Origin: Acidimicrobiia bacterium
GTDB taxonomy: Bacteria > Actinomycetota > Acidimicrobiia > IMCC26256 > JAOSJL01
Assembly (NCBI GenBank): GCA_027494115.1
Contig: JAOSJL010000001.1
Location: forward strand, 682,001 to 746,000
Reading direction: 5' to 3'
DNA length: 64,000 nucleotides
Shown: one piece after another, positions 1 through 7,525 of the stretch
How positions within the stretch are numbered: the first letter of the stretch is position 1
How the letters are laid out: each line of letters begins with the position of its first letter
The notes under the pieces: model-generated
What the model was told of the DNA's origin: nothing
What the model saw: the letters and a program-made list of their open reading frames with translations, nothing else
The model's database searches: none
Program-made: the position numbers and the translations under genes

Positions 1-2
1 CC

Positions 3-77
3 ACCGGTCTCGCTCTCCCTCGCGTCCCCATTCGTCCCCAGGACATCGCGATGGCGCACCCAACCGTGCGGCGCTGA
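3..77 (+). CDS. 3' end of an upstream gene, product unknown
   Basis: An open frame runs from the window edge to a TGA at 75-77. It encodes about 24 residues ending in AMAHPTVRR. The decarboxylase gene starts 31 bases further on the same strand, so this is probably the tail of the preceding gene in the same transcription unit. Too little protein is visible to name a family, and chance openness in high-GC DNA cannot be excluded. Confidence 0.4.
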   Translation, partial: TGLALPRVPIRPQDIAMAHPTVRR

Positions 78-108
78 GCGCGCGATCAAACGAATCAGCG
101 GAGGACTG

Positions 109-615
109 ATGCTCGACCATGCAGCGCAAGAAGCGATCACAGGTCTGAAGGAGGCGGGGATCGACTTCGTCTCCGGACTCCCCGACGGTTGGCAGCGCAA
201 CCTCCACGAACTCGTCGAGGCCGACCCCTTCTTCGAGTACGTGCCCGTGTGCAACGAGGGCGTGGGTTTCTCGATCTGTGCCGGAGCCTGGCTCGGCGGG
301 AAACACACCGTGTTGGTGATGGAGAACTCGGGGCTACGGGTGGCCGCGGAGTACATCGCACGCATCTCGCTGGGTACGGGCGTTCCCGTCGTCCTCATGC
401 TCTCGTACCGTGGAGACCTCGGGGAGACCGAGCACTGGGGAATCCCGCACGGCATCGTGGTGGAGCCACTTCTCGACGCGTTGCGTATTCCGTATCAGAT
501 CGTCCGCGATCCTGCGCTGCTCCGACGAGCACTACGACGCGCCAACCGCTTGGCGCAGGCCCAACTCCACCCGACGGCGGTGCTCGTGTCGGGTGACTGC
601 ATCTGGGAGGAATGA
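109..615 (+). CDS. ThDP-dependent decarboxylase, alpha (N-terminal, PYR) subunit, ComD-like
   Basis: This 168-residue protein has the size and motifs of the small alpha subunit of sulfopyruvate/phosphonopyruvate-type decarboxylases. It is the PYR half of a ThDP enzyme split into two chains. Visible family marks are the NEGVGF segment near residue 49, whose Glu50 would activate the ThDP aminopyrimidine, the MENSGL motif near 71, and SYRGDLGE near 99. A GGAGG-type ribosome site lies just before the ATG. The gene for the pyrophosphate-binding half follows with its start inside or next to this stop codon, as expected for a stoichiometric heteromer. The 2-oxo acid substrate cannot be read from the sequence; sulfopyruvate is only the best-known family example. 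An aldehyde dehydrogenase lies 6 kb away and could use the aldehyde product. Confidence 0.85.
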   Translation: MLDHAAQEAITGLKEAGIDFVSGLPDGWQRNLHELVEADPFFEYVPVCNEGVGFSICAGAWLGGKHTVLVMENSGLRVAAEYIARISLGTGVPVVLMLSYRGDLGETEHWGIPHGIVVEPLLDALRIPYQIVRDPALLRRALRRANRLAQAQLHPTAVLVSGDCIWEE

Positions 616-617
616 GA

Positions 618-1277
618 ATGGCCCTGGACCGCTACGAATGGCTCGGCCGTCTCGCAGCCCGCGTCCCCGACGACGCGCTCGTGATGTCCACGTACATAGG
701 CGCGGTCTCCTTCGAATGGGCCGATCTCACCGACGAGCACCCTCGCACTGCGCATCTGGGACAGATGGGTGACGTCATCGGCATGGCGGTAGGACTCGCT
801 CTGGCCCTCCCCCACCGCCTGATCGTGGCGCTCGACGGGGACGGCTCGGTGCTCATGGAGCTCGGCCAACTCGTGGCGATGGGTCAGACCCGACCGGAGA
901 ACCTCGTCGTGTGGGTCGTCGACAACGGCTGCTACGAGTCGATCGGCTGGAACACGGACGGCCCCCGACCGACCGCCACCGCGGCCAGCGCCGACCTCGC
1001 CGCCATGGCCGCCGCCTCGGGAGTCCCCCACACGGCCACCGTCGAGACCGACACCGAGCTCGACGCCCAACTCGATGCCGCCTTCGGCGGCGAGGGTGGG
1101 TGCCGGTTCGTGTGCGTGCGGACCACGCCGGGACACGCCAAGGTAGCGCCGCGCCAGACCGACGGCTTCGAGGACAAGTACCGCTTCGTCCGCCACGTCG
1201 AGCGCACCGAGGGCCGCTCGATCCTGCACCTCGCCGAACAGGACCGCCAGCTCATGGCGGATCCCGACTCTCACTGA
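618..1277 (+). CDS. ThDP-dependent decarboxylase, beta (C-terminal, PP) subunit, ComE-like
   Basis: This is the pyrophosphate-binding partner of the preceding chain, about 219 residues. The ThDP/Mg motif is complete: LDGDGS near residue 72 and the matching Asn in VVDNGCYES about 30 residues later. The region GQMGDVIGMAVGLALA before it is also typical of the family. An ATG at 612 overlaps the upstream stop, but the GGGAGG at 605-610 is only one base from it and seven bases from the ATG at 618, so 618 is the better start. The gene ends six bases from the end of the convergent amidohydrolase. Together the two chains should form an alpha/beta decarboxylase of a small 2-oxo acid; the substrate is not determined. 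Confidence 0.85.
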   Translation: MALDRYEWLGRLAARVPDDALVMSTYIGAVSFEWADLTDEHPRTAHLGQMGDVIGMAVGLALALPHRLIVALDGDGSVLMELGQLVAMGQTRPENLVVWVVDNGCYESIGWNTDGPRPTATAASADLAAMAAASGVPHTATVETDTELDAQLDAAFGGEGGCRFVCVRTTPGHAKVAPRQTDGFEDKYRFVRHVERTEGRSILHLAEQDRQLMADPDSH

Positions 1278-1283
1278 CTGAAC

Positions 1284-2663
1284 TCAGCGATCCACACCGA
1301 GCACACTCCACGCGTCGGTGGCGATCCGGGTCGGATCGAAGCCCACGGGCGAACCATCTTCCACGACAGTCCGGCCCGCAACGACCACGAGTGACGCTGC
1401 GCTCGAGAGCCCGGTCAGGAGCAACCCGGCGACCGGATCCTGCACGCCGAACCGATCCACCGTACGCAGATCCCAGGCCGCGAAGTCGGCCGCCGAGCCC
1501 GGGCCGATCCAACCCAGGGCCGGGCGCCCGAGGCACCTGGCGGAACCCCGCGTCGCTGCCCGCACCAACTCACGAGCCGACGGCCACGCATCGGGTCGCA
1601 CATGCTCGTCACGGTGCACCAGAGCGGCGATCCTCATGTCGCCGAGGAGATTCGCACCGTCGTTGCTCGCGGAGCCCGTCGTTCCCATCCCCACCGTGAC
1701 GCCGGCATCGAGCATTGCGCGCATCGGAGCCCGCCCCCACCCCATTCGCAGGTCCGGGGCCGGGAGATGCGCAATCGCCACCCCGGCTGCCGCGATGTCG
1801 GGGAGCTCCTCGACCGGGACGTCGACCATGTGCGCGAGCCATGTGCGCTCGGTGGCCCAACCGTGCTCGACCAGGAACTCCCAGGGTGACATCCCGTAGC
1901 GCTCGCGGGTGAAGTCAGTGTCTACCCGCTCGTAGAGGTGCGTGTGCAACCCCACACCTTCGCGATCGAAGGCCAGCGCGGCGAGCTCCTCGAAGAGCTC
2001 GGGGCGATCGACATGCACTCCACAGGGTGCGACGGCAATCTGTGTCATCGAGTACGGCGAGGCATCGTGGTACTCCTCGACGAGCGACTCGCAGTGCGCG
2101 ACGACGGTGTCCACGGCCTGCACCATCGAATCCGCCGCCGCGCCTCCGGCTGCCCGTCCCATGGTGATCGATCCACGACACGCGGTGAGGCGGATACCCA
2201 GCTCCGACGCGGCTTCGATCGTCGCCTCCACATATGCGGGCGCCGGTACGGCGGATCCCGGGAAGAAGTAGTGCTGATCGGCAACGGTGGTGATCCCTCC
2301 GAGCAGCGACTCGGCCAGGACCGCTCGAGCGATGGCGCGTACCTGCAACGCGCCGAATCGGCCGCGTTCGAATCGCGCGAGCGCATCGGTGCCGATCCCG
2401 CGGAGCCAATCCCCGATCAGGGAACGTTCCAGCTCGGGTATCGCCCGCATCGCACCCTGGTAGAGATGCTGATGGGCATTGATCAACCCGGGCAACGCCA
2501 GGAGGCCCGAACAGTCGACGGTCTTGTCACAGGTCTCGGGTTCGAGCCCGACCCCCAGCTTCGCGACCACCCCGTCGTCAACCAGGATGTCGGCACCTTC
2601 GAGTTCCCGATCCTGGTCGTCACTCGTCACAATCCGATCGAAGAGGCGAAAGAGCGTGCGCAT
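1284..2663 (-). CDS. amidohydrolase, 8-oxoguanine deaminase / guanine deaminase-like
   Basis: This is a 459-residue metal-dependent deaminase of the amidohydrolase superfamily. The HxH metal motif is in NAHQHLYQG (His64, His66), a second metal/substrate motif is HTHLYER, and the conserved Asp is in TGSASNDGAN. The combination resembles 8-oxoguanine deaminases and the related triazine hydrolases. The frame stays open to 2822, but the ATG at 2663 begins the typical beta-strand start (MRTLFRLFDRIV) and the extension is arginine/serine-rich non-protein-like sequence. The gene is last in the minus-strand row Mo-enzyme, Fe-S subunit, NrfD, MoaD-like, with a 64-base gap. With the nucleoside transporter and adenosine deaminase nearby, deamination of a purine is the most likely role, but the exact base is unknown. 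Confidence 0.82.
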   Translation of the reverse strand: MRTLFRLFDRIVTSDDQDRELEGADILVDDGVVAKLGVGLEPETCDKTVDCSGLLALPGLINAHQHLYQGAMRAIPELERSLIGDWLRGIGTDALARFERGRFGALQVRAIARAVLAESLLGGITTVADQHYFFPGSAVPAPAYVEATIEAASELGIRLTACRGSITMGRAAGGAAADSMVQAVDTVVAHCESLVEEYHDASPYSMTQIAVAPCGVHVDRPELFEELAALAFDREGVGLHTHLYERVDTDFTRERYGMSPWEFLVEHGWATERTWLAHMVDVPVEELPDIAAAGVAIAHLPAPDLRMGWGRAPMRAMLDAGVTVGMGTTGSASNDGANLLGDMRIAALVHRDEHVRPDAWPSARELVRAATRGSARCLGRPALGWIGPGSAADFAAWDLRTVDRFGVQDPVAGLLLTGLSSAASLVVVAGRTVVEDGSPVGFDPTRIATDAWSVLGVDR

Positions 2664-2727
2664 CACCCGAAGGATACTGACGGGCTCCTCGCACGCGGAC
2701 CGCCGCAGGAACCAATCGGAACGTCGA

Positions 2728-3030
2728 TCAGCCGCCCGCCATCGGGAGGGCGATCGCCATCTCGATCTCGTCGACGCCGTCGAGGGACGCGTCGAGCCCC
2801 CCGAGCTCCCGCGAGTCCTCACCGTCGATGAAGACCATGCACCGGGGATCGAGCCATCCGTACTGGTTGTAGAACCAGTCGCGCAGCTCGGCGCCGTGGC
2901 GCTCCACGAGCTCCTCGAGCACGTCGCGTACGCGCATCGGCGGCTCGAGCACGAGACGGTCGTCGTCGCACCCGAGCTTGTGCTTGAGGTTGCCGACGTA
3001 GTGGACCCGGATCTCGACCGACGATGTCAT
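2728..3030 (-). CDS. MoaD/ThiS-family sulfur carrier-like protein
   Basis: This 100-residue protein has the ubiquitin-like MoaD/ThiS pattern and ends exactly in Gly-Gly (ALPMAGG), the site that is adenylated and thiocarboxylated in this family. The segment VRDVLEELVERHGAELRDW is the usual helix, and the acidic IDGEDSRELGGLDASL loop precedes the final strand. It starts 13 bases after the NrfD subunit stop on the same strand, so it is part of the molybdoenzyme operon. A dedicated MoaD-like protein within an oxidoreductase operon suggests cofactor maturation or sulfuration for this one complex rather than general molybdopterin synthesis. A second MoaD-like gene lies at 22691-23002. Confidence 0.8.
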   Translation of the reverse strand: MTSSVEIRVHYVGNLKHKLGCDDDRLVLEPPMRVRDVLEELVERHGAELRDWFYNQYGWLDPRCMVFIDGEDSRELGGLDASLDGVDEIEMAIALPMAGG

Positions 3031-3043
3031 GGCCGGAACAGCG

Positions 3044-4069
3044 TCACGGCTTGAAGAGTCCGGGAACTTCCTTCACCGGCGGGAAGATACCCACTCGGAG
3101 CGTGAGCAGGCGGAGTCCGAATCCGGCGACCACGAGCAAGACCAGCATCACGATGGCGAGAGCGTCGCGGGTCCCGTCGACAGCGAGTGCCACGACGGCG
3201 AGAACGAGCGGGATGATCGTCCCGAGCACGATCACTCCACCCACGAACGCGCCGCGATAGCGGCCGCGGAGGAGTCGGTCGAGACTCTCACGCTTACCCG
3301 GAGCCTCTGTACGGGTGAGAAGGTGCGCCACGATCGTCACGAGGAGCACGGCGAGGAACCCGATCAGGATCCAGAGATCGCCGCTCTCGATCGGTACGTC
3401 GTTGGCGGCCGCCATCGTGAGGACCAGCGCCATCGAGATGGCCGCCGACGAGAACAGGAACTGGAGTGGCACGTTCACGGAGTGCCAGTAGGGGATGGCA
3501 CGGGGGCGGGCGAGCACGCCGCCTGCGTAGACCATCACGACGACCGCGGCTGCCATCGCCACGATCTCGATCGTCTGGCCGAGTCCCGATGTGGCCTCGG
3601 CCTCCCAGGGCAACGACTCGAACGGCTGAGACGAACCGAGCCGCAGAGCGGGCAGGACGAGCAGCCCTCCCAGGGTGAGGAACACGAGGTCGGCCCACGC
3701 ACCCCAGCTGATCGCGCTCGTACGGATGTTGACGAAAGCACGCCAGGCCCGAAGCGGCCGGCCGAGGTCACCGATCAGGATCAGGCCACCGACCGAGATC
3801 GCAACGAAGCTCACCCAGTCGACGAGCGGAATACCGAACCAATGCCCGAGACGGCTGCTGAGATCGAGGGCTCGAGCGAGGATGAACAGACCGCCGCCGA
3901 CTCCCATGAGCGTGAACCAGATCGCGTGCGACACACCCCAGACGCGTTGGGTCTTGGGCTCGAGCCGCCAGCGATCCATGAACACGTTCTCGGGACGGTG
4001 CCCGTTGTGTCGGGCGCGTGCCTCAGGGGCGTAGGCCTCAGGGGTACGGATGACGGTGTCAGCCGACAT
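3044..4069 (-). CDS. NrfD/PsrC-family membrane subunit of molybdoenzyme
   Basis: This is a roughly 341-residue polytopic protein of the NrfD/PsrC family, which anchors molybdenum oxidoreductases to the membrane and exchanges electrons with quinone. Hydrophobic segments begin at WGVSHAIWFTLMGVGGGLFI and recur through the chain in the family pattern, with the typical GDLGRPLRAWRAF loop. The frame is open to 4171, but the ATG at 4069 overlaps the end of the Fe-S subunit gene by 11 bases and a GGGAG lies upstream, so that start is preferred. The order catalytic, Fe-S, membrane subunit is that of polysulfide, thiosulfate and tetrathionate reductase operons. The direction of electron flow cannot be told from the sequence. 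Confidence 0.88.
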   Translation of the reverse strand: MSADTVIRTPEAYAPEARARHNGHRPENVFMDRWRLEPKTQRVWGVSHAIWFTLMGVGGGLFILARALDLSSRLGHWFGIPLVDWVSFVAISVGGLILIGDLGRPLRAWRAFVNIRTSAISWGAWADLVFLTLGGLLVLPALRLGSSQPFESLPWEAEATSGLGQTIEIVAMAAAVVVMVYAGGVLARPRAIPYWHSVNVPLQFLFSSAAISMALVLTMAAANDVPIESGDLWILIGFLAVLLVTIVAHLLTRTEAPGKRESLDRLLRGRYRGAFVGGVIVLGTIIPLVLAVVALAVDGTRDALAIVMLVLLVVAGFGLRLLTLRVGIFPPVKEVPGLFKP

Positions 4070-4712
4070 AGGACGTGTGAGCTCCCGTCTCGGCGTCGGG
4101 CCGCAACACTTCGGAGGGGCCTCGGCGTTCCAGGTAGAGACTGATCGGGCTGGTGTCGTCCTCGAGGTCACCGAAGATGCGGCATTCAGCCGGGCAGGTG
4201 ACGACGCACGCAGGCGTCGCGAGCGGATCGATCCCGGGGGTCAGCCCGTTCTCGAGACCGAAGTCGATGCGGTGCGCGCAGTACGTGCACTTCGAGACCG
4301 TGCCGACCTGATGACGCTCGCGCGCGACCCGATCCTGCACCGTGGGCAGAGTTCGGGTGCCGTCGGCCAGCATCTCACCTTCGGCACCGGTGAAGAGGTG
4401 AATCGCACCGTAGGGGCAGGCGTTCATACAGGCCCGCGACCCGATGCACACATCTTCGTCGGCGAGCACGATGCCGTCGTCGCGTCGCTTCAGCGCACCG
4501 GAGGGACAGGCGGTGATGCACGGCGCGTCCTCGCAGTGGTTGCACAGGGAGGGCAGATACTCCGTGTGGGCTTCGGGATACGTTCCGACCTCGTACTCGA
4601 CGACGGGCGCGTAGAACGCGTCTGCCGGTGACTCGTTCTCGGCCTTGCACGCGATCGTGCAGGCGTGACAGCCGACGCAACGCGCTGTGTCGATCACCAT
4701 CCCCCAACGCAT
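4059..4712 (-). CDS. 4Fe-4S ferredoxin-type electron transfer subunit (DmsB/PsrB-like)
   Basis: This 217-residue protein carries the four cysteine groups of DmsB/PsrB-type subunits that pass electrons between the molybdenum subunit and the membrane anchor. The groups are CVGCHACTIAC (12-22), CNHCEDAPCITAC (57-69), CIGSRACMNAC (89-99) and a CTYC plus later CVVTC set. In the third group the usual second cysteine is Ser92, so that cluster may be altered or 3Fe. The ATG at 4712 shares one base with the upstream TGA, so translation is probably coupled. The open frame extends to 4862, but that part overlaps the Mo subunit gene and is not credible. The chain has no signal peptide, consistent with a cytoplasmic complex. 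Confidence 0.9.
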   Translation of the reverse strand: MRWGMVIDTARCVGCHACTIACKAENESPADAFYAPVVEYEVGTYPEAHTEYLPSLCNHCEDAPCITACPSGALKRRDDGIVLADEDVCIGSRACMNACPYGAIHLFTGAEGEMLADGTRTLPTVQDRVARERHQVGTVSKCTYCAHRIDFGLENGLTPGIDPLATPACVVTCPAECRIFGDLEDDTSPISLYLERRGPSEVLRPDAETGAHTSYVG

Positions 4713-7312
4713 CAGTGACCACTCCCGTTCGAGTCGACGCGGACGGAGATCACACAGTCGAGCGCCCCGGAAAGGAAGTCGATGTGGTCCTCGTCGATCG
4801 CGAGCAGCGCGTTGAAGTTCACCTCGTCGCTGTTGGAGCCTTTGGACCAACCGCCGCCGCACCCCTGGGTCGCCACGACCTCGGGATGGACGAGCTGGGT
4901 GACCCGTGCGGCCGCCGTCTGACGCCGTCCCTCGAACGTCTCGATGGTGACCTGTTCACCATCGACGATCCCACGGGCGCGCGCCGTCTCGGGGTGAATC
5001 CACACCGAACGCAGATCGTTGTGCGCCGACGCCACCGCTGTGAGCAACGGGTTCTTGTGGGTGTGCCCGAGCGCGTGGTGCGGCACCTTGAGATTCACCA
5101 TGTACAGATCGTGCGGAGGCGGACGCTTGTAGGCCGGCCCGGGCTTCCAGTCCGGGAGCGCCTGGTAGTCGTCGGTCTCCCAAGGTATGTCGAGCTCCTC
5201 GGTGACCCGACGGACGTCTTCGCCCGCCTTGGGCATGAACTCGAAGTAGACCTGAGCCCGGGCGTCGAAGAACGGGCGCGGGTACTTCTCCTGCACGGTC
5301 TTCTTGTCGGTCCACAGCCCGTCCGCGAGGTGCCATTCGAGACCCATGCCCTCGCCGAACTCGTTCTGGAGCCAGCGGTCGACCAGGTCCGTGTAGCTGT
5401 ATTCGGCCTGCGGATCGAGCTTCCACGGCTCCTTGAGGTGGGCGATCGTGTTGAACGACTCGTACACGTCGGAGAGGAACCCACCGCGGCGGGCCAGCTC
5501 CAGGAAGATCTGCATGATGTCGACATAGCGCTCACCCGGCACCGGCCCCTCGAAGGGCGGATGCACGACCGGTTTCGGGCCGTAGGCCGCGAGGTCACCA
5601 TCTCCGGACGCGTAGTGCTGGTAGGCGAAGGGGACAAGACGCTCCAAGTAGTGGAGGTCGGGCAACACGATGTCGGCGAACTCGGTGGTCTCGTCGGGTC
5701 GCCGAGTCACCGAAACGATGAACTCGAAGCGCTTCAGGAACCGCTCCATCACGTCGGGCGGCCCGGAGGTCTTCATGAGGTTGGAGTGGTACTGGAGCAT
5801 CATCTTCGGGAAGGGCGGCGGCTTGTAGACCTCCTCGTTCTCCGAGGCGAGGAGGTAGAAGATGGCTCCATACGGACCGACCGGCAGTAGCTCGAACATT
5901 TCGGGGGTCTGGGGCGCACGCACCTTGCGCGGTGGGTAGAGGCCACCGACACGTCCACCTCCGAGGAATCCCTGGGAAATGAGGCCCTCAGGACTCGCCG
6001 GACAGGAGTATTCGCGCTCGGCGACCTTGCCCTTGAGCGAGTACGGGTCGCTGAGCAGACCCCCGGGCACGTCGATCGCACCCATGATGGTCGGCAACAG
6101 GATGATTGCGAGACCATTGAGCATCGAATGTTTGTGCGCGGAGAGGCCTCGGTACCACGAGACCGTGGCGGGCCGATAGGGCAGCTCCACCCCGTCGATC
6201 TCGATCGTCTCGCCGATGCACGAAGCCTCTCCGAACTCGCGTGCCAGTTGACGAACGGTGTCGGCGGGAACGGTGGTCACTTCCTCGACGTACTCGGGCG
6301 AGTAGCGGCGGACGTGGTCGCGCAGTGCCTGGAAAGCGGTGCCGGCCTTCACGCCACCGACCTCGAAATTCCCCGACAGCGCCATGTCGCGAACGTCACC
6401 GTCGAAGGGCTTCGCCGAGTTGTCGGCGTTGTCCCACACCAGCGGCTTGTCGCCGCCGTCGTGGCGCAGGTAGTAGCCGTCGGGGCCGACGAGATACGGC
6501 GCGTTGGTCTTGTTGAGCAGGAACTCCCGGTCGTAGATGTCGAGCTCGTTGACGAGCTGGTCCACCATCCCCAAGAGGAGCGCCGCGTCGGTGCCGGGTC
6601 GGATCGGGACCCACTGCTCGGCTCGAGAGGCTGCCGCTCCGCACACGGGGTCGATCGCGACAACCTTGACGTCGTCGTCATCGCGGCGCTCGGAGAGCGT
6701 ACGGGTCGCGTGCATCGTGTCGTAGTGCACGACAGAACCGAACTGCGAGCCGAACAGCATGATGTACTTCGAGTACTTCGGATCGGGATTGCCCTCGAAT
6801 CCGTTCAGGTTCATGTAGCCGATGCCGTGCACGTTGTTGCCGCAGAAGATCTGGGCGGACCACGTCGAGTACCCGGGAAGGCCGGAGCCGTGGATGAACG
6901 ACGGAACGAGCGCACCGCGCAGGTGGAAGGCGTCGAAGGTCGAGAACATGAAGCGCTCGGGCTCCGTCTCGCGGATCTCGGCCAATCGGCCTGCGATCTC
7001 ATCGAGCGCCTCGTCCCAGGAGATCTCGGTCCAGCCCGGGTCGACACCGACGCCCTTGTCGGGGTTCGTGCGGCGCATCGGCGCCGTGACGCGGTCGGGA
7101 TCGCGCAGGCCCTCGAAACCGGAGTCACCCTTCGCGCACGTTCGACCGTGGTTGTGGGGGTTGGCCGGGTCACCGAGGATCTTGTCGACCACACCGTCGT
7201 CGGCGATGTGAGCCAGGATTCCGCAACGATTGAGACAGATCGTGCAGGTCGACCGAACCCAGCCGTCGCCGTACGCCGTGCCCGACCGTGCTCCGAGGAG
7301 ATCGGTCTCCAC
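4712..7312 (-). CDS. molybdopterin-dependent oxidoreductase, DMSO-reductase family catalytic subunit
   Basis: This is an 866-residue catalytic subunit of the bis-molybdopterin (DMSO reductase) family. Near the N terminus lies a 4Fe-4S motif C-x2-C-x3-C-x28-C (Cys23, 26, 30, 59), followed by GRTCAKGDSG. Cys157 in IFCGNNVHG is in the right region to be the molybdenum ligand. The C-terminal molydopterin-binding domain includes PHHALGHTHKNPLL and WIHPETARARGI. I chose the GTG at 7312 because GGAGG lies six bases before it (7319-7323); an earlier GTG at 7423 would add 37 arginine-rich residues. No twin-arginine signal is seen, so the enzyme is probably cytoplasmic. It is the first gene of an operon ending in a purine-deaminase-type amidohydrolase, and a motif shared with the nucleoside transporter promoter lies upstream. 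The substrate is unknown. Confidence 0.88.
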   Translation of the reverse strand: METDLLGARSGTAYGDGWVRSTCTICLNRCGILAHIADDGVVDKILGDPANPHNHGRTCAKGDSGFEGLRDPDRVTAPMRRTNPDKGVGVDPGWTEISWDEALDEIAGRLAEIRETEPERFMFSTFDAFHLRGALVPSFIHGSGLPGYSTWSAQIFCGNNVHGIGYMNLNGFEGNPDPKYSKYIMLFGSQFGSVVHYDTMHATRTLSERRDDDDVKVVAIDPVCGAAASRAEQWVPIRPGTDAALLLGMVDQLVNELDIYDREFLLNKTNAPYLVGPDGYYLRHDGGDKPLVWDNADNSAKPFDGDVRDMALSGNFEVGGVKAGTAFQALRDHVRRYSPEYVEEVTTVPADTVRQLAREFGEASCIGETIEIDGVELPYRPATVSWYRGLSAHKHSMLNGLAIILLPTIMGAIDVPGGLLSDPYSLKGKVAEREYSCPASPEGLISQGFLGGGRVGGLYPPRKVRAPQTPEMFELLPVGPYGAIFYLLASENEEVYKPPPFPKMMLQYHSNLMKTSGPPDVMERFLKRFEFIVSVTRRPDETTEFADIVLPDLHYLERLVPFAYQHYASGDGDLAAYGPKPVVHPPFEGPVPGERYVDIMQIFLELARRGGFLSDVYESFNTIAHLKEPWKLDPQAEYSYTDLVDRWLQNEFGEGMGLEWHLADGLWTDKKTVQEKYPRPFFDARAQVYFEFMPKAGEDVRRVTEELDIPWETDDYQALPDWKPGPAYKRPPPHDLYMVNLKVPHHALGHTHKNPLLTAVASAHNDLRSVWIHPETARARGIVDGEQVTIETFEGRRQTAAARVTQLVHPEVVATQGCGGGWSKGSNSDEVNFNALLAIDEDHIDFLSGALDCVISVRVDSNGSGH

Positions 7313-7447
7313 GATGTACCTCCGCGACACCGACCGGTCGCGCCGCCGTACGAAGACCGGCTCCCCCCGGTCACAAAGCTCGTGGCGGCGCCGTCTCGGT
7401 GCCGGTGTCGAACCTAACGACACTCGCTCCCGAACGCAAGGAATTTT

Positions 7448-7462
7448 TCAACAAATCGTCAA
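7448..7462 (-). promoter_or_regulatory. candidate operator upstream of the molybdoenzyme operon
   Basis: Read on the minus strand this is TTGACGATTTGTTGA. It matches the site at 10302 in 13 of 15 positions and shares nine fixed positions with two further sites at 10192 and 15149. It lies in the 213-base noncoding gap between the molybdoenzyme operon and the aldehyde dehydrogenase gene, about 135 bases before the molybdoenzyme start. Found by eye; no binding protein is identified. Confidence 0.5.
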
Positions 7463-7525
7463 TCGAGTGCCGCGCTGCCCCTCGTGGTGGCCACGCACCG
7501 AGCGCGTCCCGACCCGAGCGACGGA

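Noticed and set aside
1938-2831. Long plus-strand frame opposite the amidohydrolase
   Set aside because: Composition is typical of the complement of a high-GC gene, no family motif appears, and the minus-strand gene has clear metal motifs.
3029-4144. 371-residue plus-strand frame with many His/Glu/Asp residues
   Set aside because: It is antisense to the NrfD-family membrane protein and reflects hydrophobic codons read backwards.
4628-7417. Two long plus-strand frames opposite the molybdoenzyme gene
   Set aside because: They are mirror frames of a well-supported gene, rich in Val/Asp/Glu/Gly/Arg without motifs or ribosome sites.
7313-7423. N-terminal extension of the molybdoenzyme as a possible Tat signal
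   Set aside because: The extension is Arg-rich but has no RRxFLK motif followed by a hydrophobic segment, and a better ribosome site serves the GTG at 7312.
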